DNA from: Sinorhizobium chiapasense
GTDB taxonomy: Bacteria; Pseudomonadota; Alphaproteobacteria; Rhizobiales; Rhizobiaceae
Reading direction: 5' to 3'
Length of the DNA: 64,000 bases
Assembly (NCBI RefSeq): GCF_036488675.1
Contig: NZ_CP133148.1
Location: 3,184,001 to 3,248,000, forward strand
Below the pieces are notes generated by a model, which saw nothing but the letters and a program-made list of their open reading frames with translations, did no database searches and was not told the origin of the DNA. A program made the position numbers and the translations under genes. Positions 1 to 9,264 of this stretch are shown here, in pieces (position 1 is the stretch's first letter; each line of letters opens with the position of its first letter).

Positions 1-995
1 GAAATGCGTGTCTGGCCCGAACCGTCGGCGCCCATGACGTAAAGTTGCTGCTTGCCGCCGCGGTCGCTTTCGAAAACGATCCTGCTGCCGTCCGGCGAAT
101 AGGACGGCGACGTGTCGATCGCTGCGGTGTTGGTCAGCCGCGTCGTGGTGCGCGAGCGCAGGTCCATCGTATAGATATTCGCGTTGCCTTCCTGCTGCAG
201 GCTCATGATCACCCGCTGGCCGTCCGGCGAAAACCGCGGCGCGAAGGTCATGCCCGGGAAGTTGCCGACCACCTCGCGCTGCCCGGTTTCGAGCTGCAGC
301 AGGTAGACGCGCGGCTGCTGGTTCTCGAACGACATGTAGGTGATTTCCTGACGGTTCGGCGAGAAGCGCGGCGTCAGCACGATGTCGTTTGAATTGGTGA
401 GTGCGCGGGCGTTGGCGCCATCCTGATCCATGATCGCGAGCTGGCGTTTGCGCGCCGTCTTCGGGCCGCTTTCGGCGACATAGACGATGCGGGTGTCGAA
501 ATAACCCTTTTCGCCGGTGATCCGCTCATAAATCGCATCGGCGATGATGTGGGCGACGCGGCGCCAGTTTTCCGGCTGCGTGTAGAATTGCTGTCCGAGC
601 ATCTGCTGGCCGGCAAAAGTATCCCACAGACGGAATTCGGCTTTCAGCCTGCCATCGCCTTCCTGCGTCACGCGTCCTGTGACGAGTGCCTGGGCATTGA
701 TGACCTTCCAGTCCTCAAATCGCGGGGTAGCGTCGGGATTGGAAATCTTTTCGATGAAGGCGCCCTTGTCGATCGGCGCGAAAAGGCCGGAGCGCTTGAG
801 ATCGGCAGCGACAACGTCGGAAATCTTCTGACCGAGTTCTCCCTGCAGGAAGTCGGTGATCGCTACCGGAAGCGGCTCGACATTGCCCTTGTTGATGTTG
901 ATCTCGACGAGTGCGTTTGCCGGCGAGGCAATGAGCCCACAGCCTGCGAACATCACCATCAGAAGGCGGAAAAAGTTGCGTCTCAGCATTTCCAT
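1..995 (-). CDS. tolB: Tol-Pal system protein TolB (3' end cut by window edge)
   Basis: TolB is the periplasmic beta-propeller protein of the Tol-Pal envelope system; it cycles between Pal and TolA. The translation begins with a basic N-terminus, a hydrophobic stretch and an Ala-x-Ala-like cleavage site around residue 29, so it is exported. An N-terminal alpha/beta domain follows ([15 protein letters not shown] region), then WD-like propeller repeats of the form '[10 protein letters not shown]' and '[18 protein letters not shown]'. About 331 residues are visible; the stop lies beyond position 1. Two close ATGs (995 and 989) could serve; I chose the first. It is the last visible gene of tolQRAB, about 80 bp after tolA, and that gap holds a degenerate intergenic repeat. 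Family assignment is secure. Confidence 0.93.
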   Translation of the reverse strand, partial: MEMLRRNFFRLLMVMFAGCGLIASPANALVEININKGNVEPLPVAITDFLQGELGQKISDVVAADLKRSGLFAPIDKGAFIEKISNPDATPRFEDWKVINAQALVTGRVTQEGDGRLKAEFRLWDTFAGQQMLGQQFYTQPENWRRVAHIIADAIYERITGEKGYFDTRIVYVAESGPKTARKRQLAIMDQDGANARALTNSNDIVLTPRFSPNRQEITYMSFENQQPRVYLLQLETGQREVVGNFPGMTFAPRFSPDGQRVIMSLQQEGNANIYTMDLRSRTTTRLTNTAAIDTSPSYSPDGSRIVFESDRGGKQQLYVMGADGSGQTRI

Positions 996-1021
996 AAAGC
1001 CTTTCAGCCTCTCATTCTTGT

Positions 1022-1069
1022 GGGCGGGACGAGGAAAGTGCGCGCGGTTTTCCGCCACATCCCCGTCCC
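1022..1069. repeat. Degenerate palindromic intergenic repeat between tolA and tolB
   Basis: GGGACGAGGAAA at the left is mirrored by TTTTCC...CCGTCCC at the right. The same module is found intact at 17529-17579, 26583-26630 and 43283-43335. It would be transcribed as a hairpin inside the tol operon. Confidence 0.6.
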
Positions 1070-1076
1070 AGCCGAT

Positions 1077-2147
1077 TTAGAGCATCGAGCTGGGATCGAA
1101 ATTGACGACCACCTCGCTCCAGGAATCATACTTGTCGGCCGGCAATCCCTTGAAGGGTGCGGATTTGAGGATGGCGCGGCGAGCGCCGCCCATGAGCGCC
1201 CGGCGCGCCGCATCGGAGCCGCCGCTCGCTTCCACTTCAGGCTCGCCGATCAACTCGCCGTTCGGGTCGAGCCGCATCGTCACCTTGATGCGGACGTCCG
1301 CCGCGTCGGCCATGCCGGGAATGATCGACCAGTTGTTCTGGATCTGGCCGCGAAGCGCGTCCATTTCGCTCTGCGAAAGCGTGTTGCCGCTGGTCGTCTT
1401 CTTGCCGCCGAGAGCCGCCTCTTCAGTCGAGCGTTTCGCGCCGCCGCCGGACGATTCCTGTTTGTTGAGCAGCGCCGCGATCTCGTCGGCATTGAAGTCG
1501 CTCTCCTTCTGGGAGGCCGCCTTCTTCTGCTCCTTCTTGGTCTCTTCCTTCTTGCGCTCCGGCGTCTTGGCGGTCTGCGCAGGCTTTTCGACCCTAGGCT
1601 TGGCCATCGGCGTCGGCACCTTGTCGGGCAGCGCCTCGGCTTCCGGATTCTCGGCCGGCTGCTCCTCGGCCGGCGCGGGCTCCGGTTTGGTCTCGGGCTT
1701 TACCTCCTGCTTCGGCTCGGGCAGTGTCGCAACTTCCGTCGCGGGCTCGGAGGCCGGCTCGGGTTCCTCGACCTTCTCTATCTCTTCCTTCACAGGATCC
1801 GGTGTCGGCGGCGCCTTCTCGGTCTTCTCCGGAGCGGCGGCCGATTCATTCTGGACCGGCTTGGTGTCGGGCGTGGGCGGCGTCTTCAGATCCACGTCGT
1901 TGTCGCCGATATTCTCGGCGTTCTCGACCGGCGTCGGCTTCTTGGTCGGAACCGGGGACGCCTTCTCCTTCGCGGGAGCCTTCTTGTCACCCTGCTGGAT
2001 CTGCGTGATCGATTCGATCGGTACGATATCGACCGGCAGCGCCTCGACATCCGCGACCTCGAAGTCGGCCGGGCTACCGAGCGAAACCAGCGCCCAGGTC
2101 AGCACCAGGGCGTGGAGGACAGCAGATGTTGCGAGACTGCCCTTCAT
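1077..2147 (-). CDS. tolA: Cell envelope protein TolA (TonB/TolA family)
   Basis: TolA spans the periplasm and couples the TolQR proton motor to TolB/Pal during cell constriction. The 356-residue product has one N-terminal membrane segment (about residues 7-27), a long low-complexity middle rich in Pro, Glu, Lys and Ala (about 50-230) and a C-terminal TonB/TolA-like domain (about 255-356) containing 'RGQIQNNW', 'VRIKVTMRLDPNGEL' and 'SGGSDAARRAL'. This architecture, and its place after tolR (10 nt gap), identify it. The middle domain is the expected rapidly evolving spacer. A very long reading frame lies antisense to the operon, but the coding signal is clearly on this strand. Confidence 0.92.
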   Translation of the reverse strand: MKGSLATSAVLHALVLTWALVSLGSPADFEVADVEALPVDIVPIESITQIQQGDKKAPAKEKASPVPTKKPTPVENAENIGDNDVDLKTPPTPDTKPVQNESAAAPEKTEKAPPTPDPVKEEIEKVEEPEPASEPATEVATLPEPKQEVKPETKPEPAPAEEQPAENPEAEALPDKVPTPMAKPRVEKPAQTAKTPERKKEETKKEQKKAASQKESDFNADEIAALLNKQESSGGGAKRSTEEAALGGKKTTSGNTLSQSEMDALRGQIQNNWSIIPGMADAADVRIKVTMRLDPNGELIGEPEVEASGGSDAARRALMGGARRAILKSAPFKGLPADKYDSWSEVVVNFDPSSML

Positions 2148-2156
2148 GACCGGGGA

Positions 2157-2609
2157 TCACTTTTCCTGTTCTTGAAGCGTGACAAGGCCGAGGTTCTTGA
2201 AACCGGCGGCCGAGATGCGCGCCATGACCTTCATCACCGTACCGTAGTCGGCATTGGTGTCGCCGCGCACGTAGATGCGCTCGTTGTAGCCCGTGGTCGC
2301 AATTGCTTCGAGTTTCGGAACGACCTCGTCGATCCCGATCGGCGTTTCCTGCAGGAAAATTTCACCGGCCGGATTGACCGAAACGGTAATCGGCTGCGTG
2401 TCGGAGTTGAGCGCCTTGGCCTGCGTCTCCGGCAAATCGATCGGCACGCCCACCGTCATCATCGGCGCCGCCACCATGAAGATGATGAGCAGCACCAGCA
2501 TCACGTCCACGAAGGGCGTGACGTTGATTTCGCTCATGATTGCCTTCTTGCCGTTGCGCCGACGACGTCCGCCGCCCGAACCCTTGGCTCCGCCAACTGC
2601 CATTCCCAT
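2157..2609 (-). CDS. tolR: Tol-Pal proton-motor subunit TolR
   Basis: TolR is the ExbD/TolR-type inner membrane protein that forms the proton-conducting motor with TolQ. The protein has 150 residues. A Gly/Arg-rich cytoplasmic N-terminus is followed by '[20 protein letters not shown]', whose aspartate (D35) corresponds to the conserved proton-binding Asp of TolR/ExbD. The periplasmic domain begins near residue 50. Starts at 2609 or 2603 are both possible. It follows tolQ with a 27-nt gap and precedes tolA by about 10 nt, so tolQRA are probably co-transcribed and translationally linked. Confidence 0.95.
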   Translation of the reverse strand: MGMAVGGAKGSGGGRRRRNGKKAIMSEINVTPFVDVMLVLLIIFMVAAPMMTVGVPIDLPETQAKALNSDTQPITVSVNPAGEIFLQETPIGIDEVVPKLEAIATTGYNERIYVRGDTNADYGTVMKVMARISAAGFKNLGLVTLQEQEK

Positions 2610-2636
2610 CAGCGTGGTCTCCGTGCTCGAGGGTCG

Positions 2637-3356
2637 TTATTGCGCGGCCTGGCGCGAGGGCTGCAGCTTCTCGTCGATCTGCCGCGACAGGATGGCGGAG
2701 AACTCGTCGGCAAAGGCTTCCATACGCGCCGTCAGCTTGCCGGCATCGGCGGAAAACTTGTTGTAGGCGATAACGGCGGGAATAGCGGCGAGCAGGCCGA
2801 TGGCGGTCGCGAGAAGCGCCTCGGCGATACCGGGCGCAACGACGGCAAGGTTGGTCGATTTCGAACCGGCGATTGCCTGGAACGAGGTCATGATGCCGAC
2901 GACGGTGCCGAAGAGACCGATGAAGGGAGCCGCCGAGCCGATGGTCGCGAGCGAGCCGAGCCTTGCCTCGAGCGTCTCGGATTCACGAGCGAGCGTCACG
3001 TCCATGGCCCGGTCGATACGCATCTGCAGGCCGATCGGCGAGCGGGCGCCGCGTTCGAAGCTCTTCTTCCACTCGCGCATGGCGGAGACGAAGATCGCGC
3101 CCATGCCGGCGGTCTGCCGGTCGGATAGCGTGCGATAGAGCTCCTCAAGCGATTGGCCGGACCAGAATACCTGCTCGAAATTGTCGAGCTGGCGGCGAAC
3201 ACGGCCGTAGTTCAACGTCTTGTCGACGACGATACCCCAGGTCCAGACCGAGGCTGCGATCAACCCCAGCATGACCAGCTTCACGACAAAGCCCGCTTCC
3301 ATGAACAGCGACCAGAGGGTCACATCGCTCGTCGCGGCCAATCCAACCTGTTCCAT
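2637..3356 (-). CDS. tolQ: Tol-Pal proton-motor subunit TolQ
   Basis: TolQ is the MotA/ExbB-family channel component that, with TolR, converts proton flow into motion of TolA. The 239-residue protein has three predicted membrane segments (about 20-42, 135-160 and 175-200). The last two carry the typical small-residue pattern '[17 protein letters not shown]' and '[23 protein letters not shown]'. The open frame extends upstream, but the ATG at 3356 gives the N-terminus usual for the family ([11 protein letters not shown]), so the upstream 37 residues are treated as untranslated. First gene of the tol run; its promoter should lie in 3357-3500. Confidence 0.95.
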   Translation of the reverse strand: MEQVGLAATSDVTLWSLFMEAGFVVKLVMLGLIAASVWTWGIVVDKTLNYGRVRRQLDNFEQVFWSGQSLEELYRTLSDRQTAGMGAIFVSAMREWKKSFERGARSPIGLQMRIDRAMDVTLARESETLEARLGSLATIGSAAPFIGLFGTVVGIMTSFQAIAGSKSTNLAVVAPGIAEALLATAIGLLAAIPAVIAYNKFSADAGKLTARMEAFADEFSAILSRQIDEKLQPSRQAAQ

Positions 3357-3563
3357 CGTTTCCAGTCCCCGAATCCAAATACCCGGCAAGAGCTGTTCAT
3401 GCTCATGACCGGGTCGCCCAAACGTCCTGTTGCAAAAATGCCCCGGCATCGCCGCTGATCGCGGCATTGCGATCTAATGCTTCAGGTTGCCTTCTTGCCG
3501 TCAATTTTGGTCAAAGGATGACGTGCACTGCACAAATCCTAATGCACGGATTAAGACACCACT

Positions 3564-3941
3564 ATGGTTAAGGGAGTGTTACCGGACAGACATTCCGTGG
3601 CGAAGGCCCTGGAACCTCACCGCGCCATCGCACGTTTTCCCCGCATGACGCTCCAGATGTCCAGAAAAGCCGATGAGAAATCGGCGCCACGACGGCTCGA
3701 CCCCCGCGACCGGTTGATCCTGGCGCTCTACGCGCAATCGAAGGCCGAGCGAGAGACCCGTTGCGCCTTCGAGGAGGCGATCGCGAACGGCGTGCTTTCG
3801 AAGGAGGTACTCCAGGCGCTGCTCGCCGATCCCGTCCCCGCCGTCACCGGCGAGCATATCGCTGCCATTGAGCGCGTGCTTGCGCATGAGCCTCCTCGCA
3901 ACGACCGTGAGCCGCCGCCGCGTCGCAGGCTCGGCCGGTGA
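3564..3941 (+). CDS. Small hypothetical protein upstream of ku
   Basis: A 125-residue basic protein I do not recognise. The middle (about residues 44-110) looks folded and helical: 'LDPRDRLILALYAQSKAERETRCAFEEAI' followed by 'LSKEVLQALLADPVPAVTGEHIAAIERVLAHE'. The end is a short Arg/Pro-rich tail. It ends one base before an in-frame alternative ku start and 12 nt before the preferred one, so it is likely co-transcribed with ku and ligD. Codon use matches its neighbours. Starts further in (Met28 or Met32) are possible, because nothing like a strong ribosome site precedes 3564. A role in end joining would be guesswork. Confidence 0.55.
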   Translation: MVKGVLPDRHSVAKALEPHRAIARFPRMTLQMSRKADEKSAPRRLDPRDRLILALYAQSKAERETRCAFEEAIANGVLSKEVLQALLADPVPAVTGEHIAAIERVLAHEPPRNDREPPPRRRLGR

Positions 3942-3953
3942 ATGGGGGAAACG

Positions 3954-4808
3954 ATGCCGGCTCGCGCGCTCTGGAAAGGTCAGCTTCGCCTCTCGCTGGT
4001 TTCGATCCCGGTCGAACTGTTCAGCGCGACCCGCTCGGGCGCCAGCGTCTCCTTCCGCCAGATCCACAAGCCTTCGGGCAAGCCGATCCACTACGAGAAG
4101 GTGGTGGAAGGTGTCGGGCCGGTCGACGTCGACGACATCGTCAAGGGCTACGAATACGAGGACGACAAATACGTTCTTCTCGAACCGAAGGAAGTGGATT
4201 CGATCAAGCTCGAGACAAAGAAGACCCTGGAACTGGTCCAGTTCGTCGGCGTCGCCGACATCTCGCCCCTCTATTTCGACAAGCCGTACTATCTCGTTCC
4301 GGCGGATGAGCTTGCGGAGGACGCCTACCGCGTCGTGCGCGACGCGCTCCGGCAATCGGAAAGGATCGGGCTGGGCCAGCTGACACTGAGGGGCCGCGAA
4401 TATCTGGTGGCGGTCAAACCCTGCGGCGACGGCCTGCTACTGGAGACGCTGCGCTATGCCGACGAACTGCGGAAGGCCGACCCGATGTTTTCCGACGTAT
4501 CGGGCAAGAAAGCGGAAAGGGAGCTGCTGGAGGTCGCCAGCGCCCTTATCGAGAAGAAAACCGCGCCCTTCGACGCCAACGCCTTCAAGGACAACTACAC
4601 GGCGGCGCTGAAGGAACTCGTCAAGCGCAAGATGAAAGGCAAGTCGACGCGCGTCGCCGTCGAGGAAGGCGAGCGTCGAGAGCCACGAGGCGACAATGTC
4701 GTTGATCTGATGGCGGCGCTGAAGAAGAGCCTGGAAGGCGGCGAGGGCAAGAAACCGCAGTCAAAGGCGCAATCCTCCTCGCGCCGCAACCGCCGGAAAT
4801 CGGCATGA
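3954..4808 (+). CDS. ku: Non-homologous end-joining protein Ku
   Basis: Bacterial Ku forms a homodimeric ring that binds double-strand DNA ends and recruits LigD. The 284-residue product begins 'MPARALWKGQLRLSLVSIPVELFSAT', the standard Ku start, and continues through the Ku core ('SFRQIHKPSGKPIHYEKVVEGVG', 'VEFVGVADISPLYFDKPYYL'-like segment, 'LRYADELRKADP') to about residue 250. A short Lys/Arg/Ser-rich tail follows, as in many bacterial Ku proteins. An ATG 12 nt upstream is in frame, but the one at 3954 has GGGGGAA at the right distance. ligD starts 9 nt after the stop, so the two form an operon. Rhizobia often carry several ku genes, so I give no paralogue number. Confidence 0.95.
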   Translation: MPARALWKGQLRLSLVSIPVELFSATRSGASVSFRQIHKPSGKPIHYEKVVEGVGPVDVDDIVKGYEYEDDKYVLLEPKEVDSIKLETKKTLELVQFVGVADISPLYFDKPYYLVPADELAEDAYRVVRDALRQSERIGLGQLTLRGREYLVAVKPCGDGLLLETLRYADELRKADPMFSDVSGKKAERELLEVASALIEKKTAPFDANAFKDNYTAALKELVKRKMKGKSTRVAVEEGERREPRGDNVVDLMAALKKSLEGGEGKKPQSKAQSSSRRNRRKSA

Positions 4809-4817
4809 GGACGATCC

Positions 4818-7415
4818 ATGGTTGCTCGCAATGCATCCCTTTCTCAATACAACCGACGCCGCGACTTTGCGCGGACGAGCGAGCCCAAAGGTACTGTCGC
4901 CCGGGCACGCGCTGGCAGGAAACGCTTCCTGGTCCAGAAACACGACGCCACGCGGCTGCACTACGATTTCCGGCTCGAATGGGAGGGCGTGCTGAAAAGC
5001 TGGGCCGTAACGCGCGGCCCGAGTCTCGATCCGGAAGACAAGCGCCTCGCGGTGCGCACCGAAGACCATCCCTTAGCCTACGGCGATTTCGAAGGCACGA
5101 TACCGGAAGAAGAATACGGCGGCGGGACGGTGATGCTTTGGGACACCGGCTGGTGGGAGCCGGAAGGCGATCCGTCCGAAGGCCTGAAGAAGGGCAAACT
5201 CTCGTTTCAATTGCACGGTAAGCGGATGAGCGGCGGCTGGGCTCTCGTGCGCATGCGGCCGCGAGACGATGAGAAGCGCGAAAACTGGCTGCTGATCAAG
5301 GAAACCGACGAAGCCGCCTTAAAGGATGGGGAGCACCTCGTCGAGGAGAACCTGACGAGTGTCCGCACCGGCCGCACCATGGATGAAATTGCCAAGGGCA
5401 AGGGCGAAAAACGGGCACGCGTATGGCATTCGAACAAGAGCACGGCGGCCAATCTGAAGGCTGGCGCGATTACTGAGGACCACCATACAGCCAAGCGTCG
5501 AACGCGAAAATCTTCCGGAAAGCCGCCCGCCTTCAAGGCGCCACAGCTCGCGACGCTGGTCACGAAAGCGCCCGCCGGAGAAGAATGGTTGAACGAGGCC
5601 AAGTTCGATGGCTACCGCTTGATGGTAGCTATTGGCGGCGGCACTGTCCGTTGTTACACGCGCAATGGTCTCGACTGGACCGAGAAGTTTCCTGCGATCG
5701 CCTCCGCTCTCGCCGAGCTCGACTGCAAGTCAGCCCTGATCGACGGCGAGGTGGTGGCGCTGTCGGAGGAAGGCTCGACCTTTTCGGCCCTGCAGAAGGC
5801 GCTGAGGACGGGCGCCGCCACACGGCTCTACGCCTTCGATCTCGTCGAACTCGACGGCAAGGACCTGAGCCGCAAGCCACTCCTCGAGCGAAAAGAGCGG
5901 CTGGAGGCCTTGCTCGATACGCTCGGCACTACCTCGACCGTTCAGTACAGCGAGCACGTTCGAGGCAATGGCGGACACGTGCTTGCCGCCATGTGCAAGG
6001 CCGGACAGGAAGGCATCATCGCCAAGGAGGCGAATGCTCCTTATCGCAGCGGACGCACCCGAAGCTGGCTGAAGGTCAAATGCACGAAACGCCAGGAGTT
6101 CGTCATCGGCGGCTTTAACCCGTCGACGAAAAACGGTCGCGCCTTCGCATCAATCCTTCTCGGCACCTTCGAGGGGGACAAGCTGGTTTACCGGGGCGGC
6201 GTCGGAACCGGCTTCCGGCAAAAGACCATGGAAGAGCTCGCGGCCGCCTTCGCAAAGCGCCGACGCAAGACGTCACCGTTCGACAGCGTGCCGAGAGAAA
6301 GGAACCGGGATGCCGTCTGGCTGAAGCCCGATCTTGTGGCGGAGGTGGATTTCACCGAGTTTACGGCTGACGGACATATCCGCCATGGCTCATTCGAGGG
6401 ATTGCGCGAGGACAAGGAGGCCAAGGCCGTGAAACTGGAAAGACCGAAGCCGACGGACGCCGCGGCGGAGACCGGGAAGGGCAAACGTGCGGCCAGGCCA
6501 CGGACAGTGGCGCCTGCCAAGGGTGATGCCGACATCCTCGGCGTGCACATCTCGCATCCGGATCGCATACTCTTCGAAGGTCAAGGGATCACCAAGATCG
6601 ACCTCGCCCGCTACTATGCGGTCGTTGCGGACAGGATGCTTCCTTTCGCGGCCGACCATCCCGTTTCGCTGGTGCGCTGTCCGCAAGGCGGACAGCGGCA
6701 GTGTTTCTATCAGAAGCATGCAAGCGACGGCTTTCCGCAGGAGATTCGTGAAACACCGATCAAGGAGGTCTCGGGCGGAACCGAGAAATACATGTACGTT
6801 CGCGACGCCAAAGGCCTCGTTGCCGCTGTGCAGATGGGGACGCTGGAGTTTCACATCTGGGGCGCCACGATCGACAGGCTGGAAACGCCCGACCGTCTGG
6901 TTTTCGATCTCGATCCCGATCCAAGCGTCGACTTCGCCACAGTGAAGCGCGCTGCGGCCGCGCTTCGCGACGAACTTTCGGATATCGGCCTGAAATCCGT
7001 TCCCATGGTGACCGGCGGCAAGGGCGTTCACGTCATCGTGCCGCTGGTTCGGCGTGCGTCGTGGGACGAGGCCAAGGGTTTCGCCAAGAAGATGGCGCAG
7101 CGTTTCGCGGATCGCGATCCGGACCACTTCATCGCCACCATGTCCAAGGCCAAACGCAAGGGCCGGATCTTCATCGACTGGCTCAGAAACGAGCGCGGCG
7201 CGACGGCCATCTGCCCCTACTCCACCCGCGCCCGCGAAGGCGGGCCGATTGCGACACCGGTCGGCTGGAACGAGCTCGAGGATCTTGAGACCGCCAATAG
7301 CTTCCGCGTCGCCGATATTCTCGCGCGGATTGAAGCCGGATCGGACCCTTGGCGCGACGTCGGAAAGGCCAAGCAGTCGCTGACGAAAAAGATACTGAAC
7401 TCCCTCGGCGACTGA
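4818..7415 (+). CDS. ligD: ATP-dependent DNA ligase LigD (phosphoesterase-ligase-polymerase)
   Basis: LigD is the multifunctional end-joining ligase that trims, fills and seals breaks held by Ku. The 865-residue protein shows all three modules in the Pseudomonas-like order. The 3'-phosphoesterase comes first (about 35-190: 'KHDATRLHYDFRLEW', 'EDHPLAYGDFEGTIPEEEYG'). The ATP-dependent ligase follows (about 245-540), with adenylated lysine K262 in 'EAKFDGYRLM' and later 'GIIAKEANAPYRSGRTRSWLKVK'. The primase-like polymerase is last (about 575-865), with 'FDLDPDPSVDF', 'VTGGKGVHVIVPL' and 'STRAREGGPIATPVGW'. All catalytic motifs I can check are present, so it looks fully functional. It sits 9 nt after ku and converges on ybgC. 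Confidence 0.96.
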   Translation: MVARNASLSQYNRRRDFARTSEPKGTVARARAGRKRFLVQKHDATRLHYDFRLEWEGVLKSWAVTRGPSLDPEDKRLAVRTEDHPLAYGDFEGTIPEEEYGGGTVMLWDTGWWEPEGDPSEGLKKGKLSFQLHGKRMSGGWALVRMRPRDDEKRENWLLIKETDEAALKDGEHLVEENLTSVRTGRTMDEIAKGKGEKRARVWHSNKSTAANLKAGAITEDHHTAKRRTRKSSGKPPAFKAPQLATLVTKAPAGEEWLNEAKFDGYRLMVAIGGGTVRCYTRNGLDWTEKFPAIASALAELDCKSALIDGEVVALSEEGSTFSALQKALRTGAATRLYAFDLVELDGKDLSRKPLLERKERLEALLDTLGTTSTVQYSEHVRGNGGHVLAAMCKAGQEGIIAKEANAPYRSGRTRSWLKVKCTKRQEFVIGGFNPSTKNGRAFASILLGTFEGDKLVYRGGVGTGFRQKTMEELAAAFAKRRRKTSPFDSVPRERNRDAVWLKPDLVAEVDFTEFTADGHIRHGSFEGLREDKEAKAVKLERPKPTDAAAETGKGKRAARPRTVAPAKGDADILGVHISHPDRILFEGQGITKIDLARYYAVVADRMLPFAADHPVSLVRCPQGGQRQCFYQKHASDGFPQEIRETPIKEVSGGTEKYMYVRDAKGLVAAVQMGTLEFHIWGATIDRLETPDRLVFDLDPDPSVDFATVKRAAAALRDELSDIGLKSVPMVTGGKGVHVIVPLVRRASWDEAKGFAKKMAQRFADRDPDHFIATMSKAKRKGRIFIDWLRNERGATAICPYSTRAREGGPIATPVGWNELEDLETANSFRVADILARIEAGSDPWRDVGKAKQSLTKKILNSLGD

Positions 7416-7446
7416 TTCGCGATCATTTCGGACCGTCTGGCCGGGA

Positions 7447-7914
7447 CTATTCAACGCGGGTCGGAACCTTGTGTCCCGCCGCCAGGAACTTAATCGCCAG
7501 CGCTTCCGGCAAGCGGCGTGGTCGGCCCTGCCCGTTGATGACGGCGATGATGACCTTGGCAGCGATCAGCAGCACGCCGTCACGACGGATCTCCTGCTTC
7601 AGAACCATTTTGGCGCCACCCGCTTTCTCGGTCGTCGTCTCGATCGTCAGGATGTCGTCCATGCGCGCCGGCATTTTGAAGTCGATCTCCATACGGTGAA
7701 CGACGAAGACGAGTCCTTCCGTATCGCCCTCGATGGCAAGCGATGCCTGTTCGACGCCGAGCAGCCGCAGATAGTCGGTTCTGGCGCGCTCCATGAAATG
7801 CAGGTAGCGCGCATGATAGACGACGCCCGAGAAATCGGTGTCTTCATAATAGACTCGCTGCACGAGCCGGTGGCCGTTTTCGGTCAGTTCGCCCGCGAGC
7901 GAAATTAGTGACAT
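7447..7914 (-). CDS. ybgC: Tol-Pal-associated acyl-CoA thioesterase YbgC
   Basis: YbgC is a hotdog-fold acyl-CoA thioesterase that in many proteobacteria is encoded directly before tolQ. The 155-residue protein contains 'RVYYEDTDFSGVVYHARYL' near residue 20; Y23, D27 and H34 match the conserved catalytic positions of E. coli YbgC. The start at 7914 has GGAG 8 nt upstream on the minus strand. Here the gene does not adjoin tolQ: about 4 kb carrying the unknown gene, ku and ligD (opposite strand) lies between. It also stands apart from ruvB, with sqdB-D-C intervening. Confidence 0.92.
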   Translation of the reverse strand: MSLISLAGELTENGHRLVQRVYYEDTDFSGVVYHARYLHFMERARTDYLRLLGVEQASLAIEGDTEGLVFVVHRMEIDFKMPARMDDILTIETTTEKAGGAKMVLKQEIRRDGVLLIAAKVIIAVINGQGRPRRLPEALAIKFLAAGHKVPTRVE

Positions 7915-8043
7915 CGATTCATTCTCCGGGAGGATTTCCTTTTCCTGTGCAGGAACAAAAAGCCATTTGCAAGCATTGCAGCTTTGTCACAATCCTATCC
8001 TATCACCTCACCATGTCCTTCTTCGCGATCAGGAGAACCGTGC

Positions 8044-9264
8044 ATGAAGATTGCAATCCTCGGCGGTGATGGTTTCGTCGGCTGGCCGACCGCGCTGCAT
8101 CTGTCCGATGCGGACCATGACATCCATATCCTCGACAATCTTTCCCGCCGCTGGATCGATACGGAACTCGGCGTCCAGTCGCTGACGCCGATGGATTCAA
8201 TCCAGGAGCGCACGCGCATCTGGCATGCCGAGACGGGCCGGCGCATCCACTTCAACCTGATCGACCTCGCCCGCGACTACGAGCTGCTCAAGAACTGGCT
8301 CGCTGAGCATCGGCCGGATGCCATCGTCCATTTCGCCGAACAGCGCGCCGCGCCCTATTCGATGAAAAGCGACCGGCACAAGAACTACACGGTCAACAAC
8401 AACGTCAACGCCACGCACAACCTCCTCAATGCGTTGGTAGAACTCAGCCTCGACGCCCACCTCGTGCATCTCGGTACCATGGGCGTCTATGGTTATTCGA
8501 CCGTCGGCGCGGCGATCCCCGAGGGCTATCTGCCGGTCGGGATCGGGACGACAGACGGCGAGACCGTGAGCCAGGAAATTCTATATCCGTCCAATCCCGG
8601 CTCGATCTACCACATGACCAAATGTCTCGATCAGCTTCTCTTCCAGTTCTACGCCAAGAACGACGGTCTCCGAATCACCGACCTGCACCAGGGCATCGTC
8701 TGGGGTACGCATACCGAACAGACGCGCCGGCATCAGCAGCTCATCAACCGCTTCGACTACGACGGCGATTACGGCACGGTGCTGAATCGCTTCCTGATCC
8801 AGGCGGCGATCGGCTACCCGCTGACGGTTCACGGCACCGGCGGCCAGACACGCGCCTTCATTCATATCCAGGATTCGGTCCGCTGCATCGAGCTCGCGCT
8901 CAACAATCCGCCCGCACGCGGCAGCCGTGTCGAGATTTTCAACCAGATGACCGAGACGCATCGCGTCCGTGATCTCGCCGAAATGATCGCCGCGATAACC
9001 GGGTCCAGGATCGCCTGGCTTCCCAATCCGCGCAAGGAGGCCGCAGAGAACGAACTGGTGGTCCACAACGAGAAATTCCTGGCACTTGGCCTCGATCCGA
9101 TCCGCCTTCAGGACGGACTGCTTTCGGAAATCGTCGATGTGGCAAAGAAATTCGCCTACCGCGTCGATCGTTCGCGTGTCCCGGCAGTCTCCGCCTGGAC
9201 GAAGGACATCGCGCCGTTGATCAATCACGACCCGGAAGGCAAACGGCTGAAATCTGTTTCATGA
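8044..9264 (+). CDS. sqdB: UDP-sulfoquinovose synthase SqdB
   Basis: SqdB makes UDP-sulfoquinovose from UDP-glucose and sulfite, the first step of sulfoquinovosyl diacylglycerol synthesis. The 406-residue short-chain dehydrogenase-like enzyme starts with an NAD-binding loop ('ILGGDGFVGWPTALHL'). It carries 'HLGTMGVYGYS' and the catalytic Tyr-x3-Lys as Y189-H-M-T-K193, plus the SqdB-typical 'DHDIHILDNLSRRWID' and 'SIQERTRIW'. AGGAGA precedes the ATG at 8044. It overlaps sqdD by 4 nt. Bacterial and plant SqdB are very similar, so the call is secure. Sulfolipid partly replaces phospholipids under phosphate limitation in rhizobia, but I see no clear Pho box upstream. Confidence 0.96.
   Translation: MKIAILGGDGFVGWPTALHLSDADHDIHILDNLSRRWIDTELGVQSLTPMDSIQERTRIWHAETGRRIHFNLIDLARDYELLKNWLAEHRPDAIVHFAEQRAAPYSMKSDRHKNYTVNNNVNATHNLLNALVELSLDAHLVHLGTMGVYGYSTVGAAIPEGYLPVGIGTTDGETVSQEILYPSNPGSIYHMTKCLDQLLFQFYAKNDGLRITDLHQGIVWGTHTEQTRRHQQLINRFDYDGDYGTVLNRFLIQAAIGYPLTVHGTGGQTRAFIHIQDSVRCIELALNNPPARGSRVEIFNQMTETHRVRDLAEMIAAITGSRIAWLPNPRKEAAENELVVHNEKFLALGLDPIRLQDGLLSEIVDVAKKFAYRVDRSRVPAVSAWTKDIAPLINHDPEGKRLKSVS

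Noticed and set aside
549..3128. 859-codon open frame on the plus strand antisense to tolQRAB
   Set aside because: Low-complexity Arg/Leu/Gly translation that mirrors the codon bias of the tol genes; the minus strand encodes recognisable TolQ, TolR and TolA.
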